Numbered from the stretch's first letter, positions 47,231 through 60,406 are shown. The stretch: 64,000 nt of DNA from Acanthacorydalis orientalis (GCA_034766995.1 CM068316.1:28443606-28507605), one strand, 5' to 3'. Notes: a model not told the origin generated them from the letters alone. Numbers and translations: made by a program.

Positions 47231-48458
47231 AATCAGAATAGAGACCACGCGATATCCGTCAGCCAATCATTGTGATCAGGAATGAAAACTGTTAATGTGC
47301 TATTAATTTTAGAGTGAAGCGAAGGGAGTGGCATTGCAAGGAGGTGGTCTACACGAAAAAATCTTGTTATATGGAAATTTTACGTAGGAATTATTTTTTA
47401 TACATAGAAACATAAATAAAAAGATTAAGAGCTCTACTCATAATTGTTCACTACATACTTGGATACAACTATATCTCACTTGTTAGTACTACTTAAAATT
47501 TCACTAAATTAACTTATGCTTATCTAACTTATTAAAAATAATTTTAAGAGCATGACTACATCAAATGATACTTCGATGAATTACTAGCAAGTGAATCTTG
47601 ATTGTATTAACTGAAAGAACATAAATAGAATCTATGTGTTAATTTAAATTAGTTTTCCATAAAATTAAAATCTATTATTCTCCTACTTAAGTAAACCTGT
47701 AGCAACATTATTGCAAATATGTAAATGAAATGCAATTCTCTTAGTTTGAAATTTAACCAATGAATTTAACTCCTATAGCAAAATTGCTCGTTGTAATAAT
47801 TTTAATTATATATATATATATATATGTATATATCCATAGGTAAAAAATATGTCAAAAATATTTAATTAATATTGTCACATTATCAGTACAAAACAATATC
47901 ATATATTTTTGGTGACCATGAAATATGTTTGTGTTATTTTATTTTTTATAAATTGCATACGGTCACATATTATAAATATTAAATATAACGAAATATCTAG
48001 AATTCATTTTTGTCACGTTTCAGTACTAGTTATGACATTTTAAAATTCTAATTATATATATATATATATATATATACATATATTTATATATATATATATA
48101 AACAAAATAAAAAAATAGATAAATATTCATTTCATTGTCAAAAATAAAAAGCACATTCTATTTCATTATTTTGAGACATTATTTTATTACATTTATATAT
48201 CGTGATGACTATTTACAAATTTTGTTCACTCCAGTACTTCTATAGAATGCATGATGCAACCAAGCAATAGGTGGTGTTAATAAAAAACAATCTGCTTACT
48301 GTGTTCATTTGAATTAAATCTGTGTGCAATAGGATTGACAAATAAAGTTATCAGGAAAAAAGTCCAAATACCTCACCAGGAGCGTCAGTTTTAATCTAAA
48401 CTGTTATAACTATTAAAGAAATATTAATAAATGGTTCAAATTTGAAAGCGAAACATCA

Positions 48459-48460
<2 letters not shown>
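47231..48460. other. intergenic; GC-richer patch then AT-rich with short arrays
   Basis: The patch at 47220-47370 contains two CCAATCA motifs (about 47230 and 47264) and AAGCGAAGGGAGTGG, possibly more Helitron sequence. Short AT arrays lie at 47806-47832 and 48053-48102. Confidence 0.45.
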
Positions 48461-48506
<46 letters not shown>

Positions 48507-48545
48507 ATATATCTATATATATATATATATATATATATCTATATA

Positions 48546-48608
<63 letters not shown>

Positions 48609-48612
48609 ATAT
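48461..48612. repeat. 150-bp (AT)n array with CTATATAT interruptions
   Basis: Long AT repeat with CTATATAT interruptions in two clusters, ending in GTATGTATATATA. Confidence 0.95.
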
Positions 48613-49866
48613 AACGGTAAACTGTAAAGAAAACATTTTATCTTCATAACGAAAGCGAATATTTTATTATTGAAAATTTATAAAGATACTGAACCATTAC
48701 AAACGGTAATCAATTCATGACAATGTCACTTTAACATATTATTAAACTGTATTATACGGTTGTCCATTATTTATTGCTTAACAAATACAATCGACATACA
48801 TTAATTACTGACATACATATGTAACCGAAGTAAAGCGAGTATATAAAAGATTTTTTAAAAAAATATTTTACATTAAACAAACAGACAGGTTTTCACAAGT
48901 TATTTTATACATTATAAAAATGTGTTCGCCTAACTCCTCGCCAAGAAAATAATCGTAATAAAATATGAATGAAAAAGATTTTGAATAATTTTTGACTTTT
49001 TTCTTGCGCAGGTATATAACTTGTTTAGGCATTATTACAATAAACAAATGGGGACTCTAGTTCACTGGATTCTTTTTTCTGCACTTAAACCTTTATATAT
49101 CGGTTAGAAAAATTATAAAAATAGATACATTAAATTTAAAATTATTCAATAATTATTTTGAATACATTTACAATGAAAATGTCAGATAATATAAAGATGT
49201 AAGAAAACGATAATAAATACTATATATTAATAATTTTTACCATGCGCAAAATCGCCAACTGATTTTTTCATGAAATTCTGTATGGATGAAAAAATTAATA
49301 TATTGTTTCCTATTGGGTTGGGTATTGGGGTTTAAGGGTGCTTCGACAGCTATGTTATTAACTCTCGAACAAACATACAATTTGAAAACATAGCCCGTAT
49401 GCGCACACGCGTTCAAATTACCCTTTAATTTGAACGCAAAATGTATGAATGTGAAACGCTTTAAAAAATTCTATTAAAAACAAATATTAGTCTCAATGAA
49501 AAATAAGAAACTCATATAACGAAACTGGACTAGTAAAATAACTAATCTTGATTGGGCAACATATATAAATAGGATAAAAAGAGATGAAACTTTTAGAAAC
49601 CGTAAAACATTTAAGATTCTGTAATCTAATATTAGGATTCACAGTGCTTTTCGTGCAAAACACGCTGAAATAAGCATGAGGGCTTCATATGTAAGACGAC
49701 ACAATATGTTTACATGTCAAGATTGTAACACTAAATCATATTAAAAAGTTCAGTCTTTTTTGCGAAAGTCAATATTCATAATCATAGTCGTCCCCTAGAA
49801 TTGTGGTAGTATCTTCCGACAAACCCAGGCTATTTCTAATTCTCACAAAACGATCGGATTGTGATC
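48613..49866. other. intergenic; unexplained segment at 49320-49740
   Basis: The segment at 49320-49740 is somewhat GC-richer. Reading from about 49550 gives LDWATYINRIKRDETFRNRK and later IRIHSAFRAKHAEISMRASY in one frame with one stop between. This looks like decayed coding sequence, but I do not recognise the family. Confidence 0.35.
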
Positions 49867-49907
49867 AAATGTGCGACACTATCAAAACAGTGTCGCACGT
49901 GACACAT
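49867..49907. repeat. GC-richer hairpin with perfect 10-bp stem
   Basis: GTGCGACACT (49871-49880) and AGTGTCGCAC (49889-49898) with an 8-nt loop. The stem can be extended by AAAT/ATTT with a bulge on the right side. Directly next to it is the palindrome CACGTG. Confidence 0.85.
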
Positions 49908-49933
49908 TTCGTTTCTTAAAAGATTGTTTCCTA

Positions 49934-49937
<4 letters not shown>

Positions 49938-49973
<36 letters not shown>
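49938..49973. repeat. (AT)n microsatellite
   Basis: Pure AT repeat. Confidence 0.93.
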
Positions 49974-49977
<4 letters not shown>

Positions 49978-50268
49978 TAGTCATAATCGGAAATAGACAA
50001 CTTAAAAACAATTAAATTCAAAATTAACTCTCAATGCCATAATAAAAAATCGTATTAAATTTTTTTATGGAAAAAATCAAATCGATGAATTAGCAAATTT
50101 AACCTGAGACTTGTGTATTAACACTAAGTATTAACTATTTGTTCAATATTTAATATAAAATAAATAAACTTTCTTCTTCGTTTTGCATTTGTAAATATCT
50201 ACTGATTTTTGCAAAATACCTTTATGGAATCTTATGTATATGTATGTATGTATGTATATATATATATA

Positions 50269-50415
50269 CAGGCAGTCGATTTTGCTTTTATGTGTATCTT
50301 TTTAATGCGGTTTTGAAGTTATGCGGTGCATATTTAATGTCAATTCGGGTTTTCTCCATTGTATAATATATGCGGTTTTCTGTGAAACGTATCTACCGCA
50401 TAAAAAGAGACTTGA

Positions 50416-50418
<3 letters not shown>
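50269..50418. mobile_element. pogo/Tigger-like MITE, 150 bp
   Basis: Left end CAGGCAGTCGATTTTGCTTT and reverse right end CAGTCAAGTCTCTTTTTATG, flanked by TA (50267-50268, 50419-50420). The repeated ATGCGGTTTT motif inside is typical of pogo-group MITEs. A 60-bp AT array follows the right end directly. Confidence 0.7.

Positions 50419-50481
<63 letters not shown>
50419..50481. repeat. (TA)31 array abutting a pogo-like MITE
   Basis: Starts at the TA target duplication of the MITE. Confidence 0.95.
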
Positions 50482-50483
<2 letters not shown>

Positions 50484-51009
50484 CCAATTGGTAAATGTAA
50501 TAAGTAACTTAGTTAAACTTAGTTGTTCAAACTTAGCTTTATCATAGCTGTCATATTTCCATAAGAAATGAATTACCCAAAAAAATTATAAATTTAGATC
50601 AGTTACTTCAAATATGTCTGAATTAACTTTTTCCTCGTTTTTAAATAATTTAATAGCACAATACATATGACTATATGGACGCATTTCTACACGGAACTCA
50701 TAAAAAAATTGACAATGACATTTCATTGAATATTAAAAACGCACGTCAAATTTACACACACGCGCCTGAAAGTCATGGCCCTTCCTATGAACTTATATAG
50801 CATTGTATATACATGCTTCTTTCGATACAGGTTTTGTGTATTGATAAGATTCGTTCCAAACTTGTTTTTTAACTATGAAAAATTTCAATAAAGACATCCA
50901 ACAATTTATTTACTTGACCAGCCAATTGGCCATGAATTCACTATGAACGTAGGAAAACAATATCTGTTCGCAACGCAATTTTCTTTTCAATGCCAGTATA
51001 TATCAATAT

Positions 51010-51010
51010 C

Positions 51011-51070
<60 letters not shown>

Positions 51071-51090
51071 TATATATATATATATATTTG
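51010..51090. repeat. (AT)n microsatellite with one AAATAAAT interruption
   Basis: AT repeat, interrupted near 51061-51068. Confidence 0.93.
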
Positions 51091-52602
51091 TATGTATGTA
51101 TATCTTGAAAGTTTTATCAATCTTTGAAACATAATTTTAATAAATTGGTTATAAAAATTTAATGCATGAATGCAATTTTTCCAAAAATGTTAGATTTAAA
51201 ATACCTGTCTATTTCATTATATCTTCGCTAATTAAATATACGAATTAAAATTGTTTGATATGGGAATTTTTTCAAGTTCATTAAGACTTTATTATTTAAA
51301 ACAATTAATTTTAGAATAGTTATAAATTTTGTATAATTCAAATATTTTTTAACCATATGTAAATGTTTTCTTTTAATACATTACGTACTGTTTATACTTA
51401 TTTCAATAACCATTTTATAATCTCGTGTTTAGAGTACAAATATAAAACAATCCAAATATTAGTAACATATTTTGTTACCAAATTATCATAATTCTATACA
51501 TATTGAATTTAAAAATATATAATATTGAAATTAGTACCAATTTCAAAACCACATTTTCAATCATACAACATTAAAGCAAATAAATTTTCATCTAACGCCA
51601 TCATAAACTGAGTTGAAATTATTTAGACCCAAATAAATGTCTACATTTTTAAGTCTTACAGCGCTGATTTAACTCTATAAATGGAGAATAGTAGTTATGA
51701 TATAAATTGCACCTATTTCATATATATTTTACTAATTATTGCTGTTGATAAAGTAAACGAAAAAAAATATTTTATAAAAAGCGAGTCATACTTGAAAATA
51801 TTAATTTTACAAACGGAAGCAAATTAAAATCATCAATCAATGTCAATACAAAAACAAATTATCGACATTAAAGCATAACGTTTAAACCTTTAATACTGAA
51901 AGAAAGGTAAATTATACGATCATGTGATTAATTAATTTTTAAATCTTTCATGGTTGAAATCTCATGTTTTATTTATAAACGTTCATAATATTAACTTAGT
52001 GATTACATCGAAAATTAAATGTTCTCGTTCGTCAAAAATGAACATATGCAAAGTTCAGTGTCATTAACTAATATATAATGTCCATGTCTGTACCATGCGT
52101 GTGTACGTAATTTAATAAAGTATGCTAATAAGAACAGAAATCAGTTTCATAAATTAATGATTTTATTATCACAGCTATAGAAAATTCAATTGTCATTTTG
52201 ATTCAAATATTATTATAAAATTTCATACAGCAACCTGACTAAAATTTTCCAAACATACGAATTCAAAATAGTTTTCAATTCAGGAAATATTTAAGAGTTT
52301 AAAATATTACAAAACTGACTTAAAATTTTAGGTTATTATGATGAAACAGCCACACCTTTCTCAAAATGGTGTCATATTTATTTTCAATATGATGTGTGCT
52401 ATTGTGTTTTCATTTATCATTTTATTGTAAAATACTGTTAGCAAGAAGATGTTTAAATACTTCCACTTTCTCATTAGCCTTGCAACATTGCAAGCCATTG
52501 AAAATTTCCAATACAGTTATTAAGAAATTTTAAATACAAATTTTGTAAATAAACTGATTATTGTATAATTTTTATTTATACATTTTTCAAATACATATAC
52601 AA
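51091..52602. other. intergenic, no feature recognised
   Basis: AT-rich, no arrays, no readable proteins. Confidence 0.45.
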
Positions 52603-52651
52603 CTATATATATATATAGATATATATATATATATATATTTATATACATATA

Positions 52652-52695
<44 letters not shown>
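52603..52695. repeat. (AT)n array with GATATA and TTTATAC interruptions
   Basis: About 90 bp of AT repeat. Confidence 0.93.
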
Positions 52696-52700
<5 letters not shown>

Positions 52701-52875
52701 CAAAAATAATCTTAAGTCAGTAAAATATAACATCTACTAATTTTTATTTTAATTATGCAAGAATAATAATAATATACATATAAATGTGTAATTTAATGAT
52801 AAAGAAGCTATATATTTGTTAATATTCTGAGTTTATTTACGCCTTATAATTTTGTTATACGTATTAAAATTCAAC

Positions 52876-52894
52876 TTTTCATAGTTAATATTTC

Positions 52895-52942
<48 letters not shown>

Positions 52943-52954
52943 TAACTATGAAAA
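52876..52954. repeat. perfect 18-bp inverted repeat enclosing an (AT)n core
   Basis: TTTTCATAGTTAATATTT (52876-52893) and its exact reverse complement (52937-52954) flank an AT array of about 40 bp that is itself self-complementary, so almost the whole 79 bp can fold into one stem. Confidence 0.88.
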
Positions 52955-53021
52955 AAAATTATTTTTAATATGTATAATAAAATTATCACGAGTAAGTCAA
53001 TACACAATATTAACACGGATA

Positions 53022-53028
53022 TTATATA

Positions 53029-53099
<71 letters not shown>
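53022..53099. repeat. (AT)n microsatellite, 78 bp
   Basis: AT repeat with one ATATGTATAT interruption near the left edge. Confidence 0.95.
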
Positions 53100-53101
<2 letters not shown>

Positions 53102-53577
53102 TTTATATTAACATTAAAATTTGTATTAAAAGGAAAAATAATACCTATATTTTTTATTTTTAACAGTTTACATGTTTCATATGTTACATGTTTCAACAGT
53201 TACATGTTTGTTTTTTATCCAGTATTGCTGTATTAATGCACTTTGTTTAATATTAAATTTTCCGTCAATTAATGTAAAAAAAACCTGTTTATAAAATCTT
53301 ATAAATTTGTTTTCATCTTACCGATATTATTTTTAAAATCTACTCAAATACTGTAAACGTATTACAATAGTATAAATAAATTGCGATTTTTTCAGAGTTT
53401 ACTTTAATTTTAAATCTTTTTGTACTAAACATATTATTTTTTTTGTAATTTTATATGTATTTAATTTTGTCTTTTATAAAAAAATTCACAATGAATTAAA
53501 AAAATAAACACAAATTGATACAAAGTACTCATTTGCTATTTGATATTTATATACATTTATGTATATTATATATAAAT

Positions 53578-53622
<45 letters not shown>
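53578..53622. repeat. (CA)n(TA)n compound microsatellite
   Basis: ACACACACACACACACACAC followed by TATATA. Confidence 0.95.
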
Positions 53623-53969
53623 ATATAAAAAGAAAATTCAACAACTTTATTATAAAATAAAAACTACTTTAGAGTACGTAATTGATTTTACCTTCACATG
53701 AGAAATGTTTTTTTTTAATACAAAGTTCTAATTTATTTATTCTTTTTGCCCATATTACCCGCATTTATTAAATAACAAAAAACTTTTTTTAAAAATTTGA
53801 GCTATGATATATTTATTTTAGCAAGCTCGGTGTTAAAATTAAAAAAAAATCCGAAGAAATTAAGAATGGCAACATATTTCACATTCATTATATAATTGGA
53901 ACAAATATATTTCTTTACTTTGTGTAATTTAGTAAAACTGTTCATATTATAATTTAAATAGAAAATTCA

Positions 53970-54055
53970 GAACAAAGAAAAACAGTATTTTTTGTGTAAA
54001 ATGTGAAATTTATCTATTTCACATTTTGGACCAAAAATACTATTTTTCTTTGTTC
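53970..54055. mobile_element. 86-bp foldback with 40-bp arms and 6-nt loop
   Basis: Arms 53970-54009 and 54016-54055 are complementary at 36 of 40 positions (outer GAACAAAGAAAAA, inner AAAATGTGAAAT), loop TTATCT. The shape fits a foldback MITE or a transcribed precursor hairpin; no target duplication could be seen. Confidence 0.75.
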
Positions 54056-55845
54056 TCATTGAAGAAATACGCTTTTTGCACTTCTTGTCTTTTTTTACTA
54101 TATGTCTATATATCATGTTACAATAGATATCTGTAAAAAAATTAATTGGTTATCAATATATATGTGTTTTTTATATTATGTCCTAAATTATACTCGTTCA
54201 GAGAAAAGGAGTTAAAAAACATTTTTCTGTAATTCATTCAAACTTATTTGACGTTAAAATAGTTTTTTCTTATTACATAGTAGTCTTTTTTTTTTTGTTT
54301 TTTTTTGTTGCATTATGGTTTTTTTTAGTATTTGTATTATTACATAGGAAATAAATAAGATACTTTACAGAAAAGATTGAAACGCCATAAAACCGCAATA
54401 ACTATTTAACTATTTATAGAAAAGAATTGTATAATTCATTTATACGTTGAACACAACTGAAAAACCCCTCAAAATATTCTATATTTATTATACTCTCAAA
54501 TACATCTCTATTAATCTGTTTATTTTTTAAGGAATATGCTTATATATTTACTTTTTTTATTTAGAAATAAAAAAACAAATTTATTTCTAATTGTAACTAA
54601 TAATTAAATATGTAAAAACTCGATTACATATTTAGAATTGTAATAATTATTCAAGAACCAATAATAATATTAGTAAATTTACCATGAATTACTTCAACAA
54701 TATTTAAATATAAAAATTAAGAATTTTTGCAAAAGGGCAACAAGATCTAAATTTGTTTTTATTATCATTGTCTTCTATATATTTTTTTAGATATCAGTCT
54801 ACCTTTCAAAAATACTAACTGATATGTCTACAAATGCTGTAACTTATTTATAAATCGGGAAACCCATTTTTTTGCATAAATGATAGTTATTTTAATAGAA
54901 AAATCTTCGCACTAGAAATATTAAAAATTATAACATTTTATGAATCAAGATAAAACGATATTATCAGAAATAAAATAATTGATTAGGTTTTGGAATTTTA
55001 ATTAGATTAGATTAATATAATTTCAAAATTATTAAAGAATAAAAAAATGTAAATAATAATTTATTTAAATATATATAATTAACTTTTTATTGTAGGAAAA
55101 CTATAAAATGTATAGTAATAAAACATTAAAACTAAACAGTATAAAAATAAGATACTACAACTAGTTTCATTGAGAATTACTATAATTTAGTCTTATTTTT
55201 TAATTATATGAAGTACAAAAAATACTTTTTACAAATCTAATACCAAAAAAAAAATTAAAAATATATTAAAAACTCTAGAGTTTAAGTTCTTCTGATCAAA
55301 ATATAAATTAAAAAAGTACATTCTTTTTACAAAGGAAGCTATACGATAACAAATAAAATTAAGTTATTTCAGTAAATTAAAAATAATTCATAAACGAAAG
55401 ATCGCCTACAAATTAAAACTATGGTCTATCTAATCTCTTATAACAAAACAAAATACACTGGTAAATCCTAACATAAATATATAAACAAATATTAAAAATC
55501 ACGTATAAATAATTATTATTAGAAGTCAATAATACTGAGAAAATTTTAATGTAACTAACGTTATTTTAATATAGTTGGAAAGTATATTGGCGTATCATTT
55601 ATTATTTAAGGAATAATAATTTTAATTATTCACCTGTCTTAATAGTTATCAATAATATAAAAAAATGTAAGCTGTCCGAATGAAATAAGTAAAATAAACT
55701 TTTAATTAAAAATAAAAAATGCGCAAAAATAAATTAATGAACAATTTTAATACGAAAAAAATTCATGGTTTCCTGGATGAGAGACAAATTCATTTCTGAA
55801 AGTGAATTATGGCACAATGTCGATCTTATAATGTTTAATTAAATT

Positions 55846-55849
<4 letters not shown>
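54056..55849. other. intergenic, no feature recognised
   Basis: About 1.8 kb of very AT-rich sequence with homopolymer runs of T near 54285-54330. No genes or transposon ends. Confidence 0.45.

Positions 55850-55894
<45 letters not shown>
55850..55894. repeat. (AT)n microsatellite
   Basis: Pure AT repeat, 45 bp. Confidence 0.93.
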
Positions 55895-55903
<9 letters not shown>

Positions 55904-56881
55904 GATATGCAAAAATATATGTGTATAGACATATATTGATATACGAGCATGTTAATTTTTTTTGAATAAAAATATTGCATTTAAAATCTAATATTATCAT
56001 TAAGAACTACATTTGTATTTTTAGTAATCACTTCAGATTACCTACAATTAGAATCAATAATATGAAAAATAGAATAAAAATGCAGTAAAATCACTAAAAT
56101 ATAAAACATGTCAATTCAAGCCTATTCACATTTTAGGAATGATTATGTTATTGAAATTATCTCAACAAGGCAACGTTTTGTTATTTTACTGTACATATTT
56201 AAAGTTCACTAAATTTCAAAGTGCAATGTAGGATTCATAGAGTTTAAAATGTCAATTATAAGTGTTTTCATTTGTTACTTTTTCTCACAATATTTACATA
56301 ATAGTAATAATGGGAAAAAGATGACTTTTTACGCTTTCTAATACTAATTATGAGTTCTTATTGAAAATGAGTGTTTGTGTTACGAGGTTTTAATCTGTTT
56401 ATGTTTTAGACACTCAAAAAAAATTTAGAAAAAAATTGTCATGTTTTTTTTACAATACTTTTGAAGGTAAAATTGCGTGTTTACTGCATACTAAATGTAT
56501 TGAAGTTTATTGTTTTTTTTAAAAAAACGATTTTTGTACAAACTGTTTCTTATTTAAAAAATCACTTTTTTACATGCGAAATTAATTTAAAAGATATTTT
56601 AACATTTACGATTTTCTGTTAATTTTATCATTATAAAGAATTGTTTGTATTAATTGTCCAAAAAAATAATAAAACGTCTTATTCAAATTTTAACGTTCAT
56701 AAAATAAAAACTGATATTTATTTTTTATATAAACTTTATATCATTTATATGTTTCAAATAACATTCAACCAAATAGAAGTTCATGTTCGTATTAAGGAAT
56801 GTGTAGATTTTTAATTAATTTTTAGATAATTTTTTCAAATAATATTTATAATTTTGAATTAAATTTTAGTTCAATTATTGT

Positions 56882-56884
<3 letters not shown>

Positions 56885-56941
<57 letters not shown>

Positions 56942-56942
56942 C

Positions 56943-56998
<56 letters not shown>
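56885..56998. repeat. double (AT)n array split by TACATT
   Basis: Two pure AT arrays of about 55 bp each, separated only by TTACATTA. Confidence 0.95.
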
Positions 56999-57001
<3 letters not shown>

Positions 57002-58649
57002 GAAATAATACATTTAAATTCACTTACCAATAATAAAAAACAAACTTAAAGAAGACTTAGAATGACACAAGAATATATGCAAACTTTGTTTTAGTAACAC
57101 TACAAAGTAAAGACAATTCTTGGCTGTCAGACTTAAACTGATTTAAAAACAACCATGCATGAATCGTCCCATTAGATTAAACCGTTGTGGTTCCCTCACC
57201 AATATTGTTCTTGGCGAAACAAGTAAAGGTAAACACGTGTTTTATAAGTGCATTTTACATTACGCATCTAGCAAGTTTATGCTGTGTGTCTTTTTCTATC
57301 AATAAATAAAACATATCTTTTGTTTTAACTTAACCACATGCTTGTAGCAAATACCTTAGGTTTTTGTTAATAATAATACGTATATATTTGTATAGGCGAT
57401 ATTTTAAATTTTTGTTTAAGTTTTTTTTTGTTTGTTTATGCTACTGTCATTGTGACATTGGATATTTTCTTTTATTTATGTTATTTCAAGTTTTCATATT
57501 GAGTTGCAAAATTTTATTATATGTTAACATTATTTCGAAGAACATCATACATACAATAAATGTATACAAATAAATAAATCAATCTAGTTTTATAATCCAT
57601 CAGAATGATGAAATATACTATTACTGATACTTTGTATCATCCTCGAAGTATAATTAATACAATATAGCCAATGGCTGGGTTTCTTTCTTCAATTGAAATT
57701 AATGAAATAGTATAAAACCCAGTTGAAATACTACTAATATTTAAACTGGATAAATGATAATGAAATTTAAAGTAACTTTCATGAATTTAATATTTAAAAA
57801 ATCTGCTTATAATAATAATCAATAAATGAAAACTAATAGTGCGATACGTATTAAAAAATGAATAACGGATTAAAGAAGGGAGCTAATATCAAATTCGCTA
57901 CCGAATTATCAATGTTTAATATAAAATTATACAATATTTTAGACATATAAAAATACATTTAAACTATGTTACAAAAAACAATTGCTAGATCATTTACAGC
58001 TATTGTATTCATACTGAATAGTTAAATGTCTCATAAATGTTCTATAAATGTGAATACAGATTTAAAGATCAAAATTAACAAAAAAAATATTTTTTATTTG
58101 TCACAGAATTTTAACCCTAATGATCCAAATTCCCTCTTTTTATAACAAATATTTTATACGGCTCCCTTTACTAACTTAAAATTAATTTATGTACCGTTTT
58201 AATCCAACCCTATATTTTGAAAATGCTCTGTTTTTTTCTTATAATAACAAAGAAAATAAAAATAATATTTGCGTAACTCAGTTTCTTGACATAAATACTA
58301 CAAAAAAAGATTTTACAAGCTATTTAGTATTTTTTTTATTAAATATTTATTTTTACGCAAATAAAGTTAATGAGACCCCTCTGTATGAGATGTACTCGGT
58401 TAAGTGAATTGTTTTTTGTTCTATATTTATTCAAATTAAAATTTTTAGTCACAAGATTGCAGTGGCGTTTATTTGATACTCTTGGCGACCATTCGTTATC
58501 GCTAATGAATATCTAAGCAATACGATGGACCAAATGTCCCTTAACATTTTTAAATCGTTCACTGGAGGAACAGGTACCTTGTCAATTGAAACCCACTTAT
58601 TTACATTTATTTTATTTCACAAGAATAGATACATTTTATTACATAAATA
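56999..58649. other. intergenic; one GC-richer unexplained patch
   Basis: The patch at about 57115-57250 (GTTGTGGTTCCCTCACCAAT ...) is less AT-rich but shows no protein, terminal repeat or hairpin that I recognise. The open frames at 57364-57573 and 58189-58407 look random. Confidence 0.4.
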
Positions 58650-59920
58650 TTGGGCTGAAACAAAAGTTCGTAGCGTTTTTAAAAATGAAACTCAAAGGTA
58701 GTGTTTATTTATTTGTACATATATTATTCTAATACATATGTGCCATTTTGATCCACTACCTTTCACGTAGTTTCATAATTCAGTCGTCTCAGAACTTGGC
58801 ATCTTTCTGGGCGATGAATTGATCCAAGTACTTTCTGAGGCTTTCAAGAAAGTTAAGTTTTTTCCATTAAGGGAATTCTATAGGGACCGGAACAAATGGA
58901 AATCTGAAAGTGCTAGATCAAGTGAATATGGCGGGTGAGATAGAACGTCCTAGCCAAACTGCACCAATTTCTACCAGATCTGCAAAGAAACGTGAAGTCT
59001 ATTGTTGTCTTGGTAGAAAACGATACCCTTTTGATTGCCCAATTCTGGACGTTTTTGACCAATTTCCGGCTTTTAATCGATCCAGTTGAGTACAATACTT
59101 CTCCGAATTTATCGTCTGATTATTTGGGAGAATCTCGTAATACATAACACCCTTCCAATCCTACCAGATGTACAACATCACCTTCTTCGGATGAAGACCC
59201 GTTTTTGGAGTGATTAATGGATGCTCATTTCGTTTTCTCTTTTTCGATCCATATTATTAAAGACAATCCATTTTTCATCGTTTGTGATTAATCTTTTCAG
59301 AAACGGGTCTTTTTTGTTTCTCTTAAGAAACGAATCACTGATATAAATACGTTCCATAAAATTTCTTTCTGTTAAATTATGAAGCACCCAAACATCGTAG
59401 CGATTCACATATCCAAGTGTCTCCAAATACCTCACAACACTCAAATGAGATACCAGTAGTATCTTTACGATGTCTCGTGTCGTGTAATTTTGATTATTAT
59501 CGATTATTTTTCGTTACAATTTTGTCATTATCAACAACGGCATGCCTACCGAAACGCTCTCGATCTTCTAGGTCGAATTTTCGATCTCTGATTCGAGCGA
59601 ACCACTTTCGAACAGTACTTCCAACTACGGAACCTTCACCATAAACGGTGAATATCTTTTGTGCTGTCTCTGTAGCGCTTCTTCTTCTCCGGAAATAAAA
59701 CATTATCAAATGCCGATAATTCACCTTATATTTCTCCATTTTCAGTTTTCAATTTAATAAACTTAAAATTCACAAAATTACACAAAAATAGCAGAAAAAG
59801 AAACATTGAAATGTCATCTGTCAAAATAACACATATAGACTCATGTCATATAATCAACCTGTGCACGAAACTGCAATTAATATCTATTAGAAAACGCTAC
59901 GAACTTTTGTTCCAATCCAA
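58650..59920 (-). mobile_element. full-length mariner (DD34D) with intact terminal repeats, coding broken
   Basis: 1271 bp flanked by TA (58648-58649, 59921-59922). Ends TTGGGCTGAAACAAAAGTTC and (reverse right) TTGGATTGGAACAAAAGTTC continue as GTAGCGTTTT on both sides, about 30 bp with three differences. The minus strand carries a transposase readable from start to end with several breaks. It is among the least decayed elements of the window. Confidence 0.9.
58760..59739 (-). pseudogene. mariner transposase (DD34D), frameshifted
   Basis: The ATG at 59739 begins MEKYKVNYRHLIMFYFRRRR, followed by YGEGSVVGSTVRKWFARIRD, LEDRERFGRHAVVDNDKI, then HTH2 with RYLETLGYVNRYDVWVLHNL (expected WVPHxL), FLKRLITNDEKWIVFNN (first Asp), then YQDNNRLHVS (second Asp) and HPPYSLDLALSDFHLFRSL (third Asp, 34 residues apart). 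The WVPHDL and SPDLAPSD motifs are changed and stops lie between the last two Asp. Not functional. Confidence 0.88.
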
Positions 59921-59922
59921 TA

Positions 59923-60406
59923 TATTCTAACTGGATAGTTTCTCACATCTTCAAAAATGTTTTAATCAGATATTTATTCCTCGCATAAAACACTTGTCTG
60001 GAGATAAACTTTTAATATCAAACAATTTGACATCCTATTTCTCAATCTCTGTACTCTACTTATACAAAATAAATATGTGACTCAATTCTAATCAACGTTA
60101 TGAATTCTATACATTGTATTTTTAAGAACTTTAAATGGTCTGCAGACGAAATAGCGATATCGTGTTATACATCCCTAGTCGATATTATACATCCCTAATA
60201 TACCTTTTATTTTTGTACGTCATTAACTTGCATTACCCCATTTTTCAAATGTTGTGCAAAAATTATTTTATTCATTAGTGGCTTTTTCAGTTTTTGTACC
60301 TTTTACCGTCATAATTATCGAAAATTGAACACCTTAAACTATATTATACGTTTCTAAACGAATATTTTGATGAAAAGTGTTCTTCATATTGTTCAGAATT
60401 AAATTA
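59923..60406. other. intergenic, no feature recognised
   Basis: AT-rich; a direct repeat of ATATTATACATCCCTA-like sequence at about 60160-60200. Confidence 0.4.

Noticed and set aside
47220..47290. Two CCAATCA motifs as a possible promoter
   Set aside because: No gene starts nearby, and the motifs lie next to a Helitron fragment; more likely transposon sequence.
57364..57573. Cys/Phe-rich open frame of 69 codons
   Set aside because: No domain, no splice context and a composition expected by chance in T-rich DNA.
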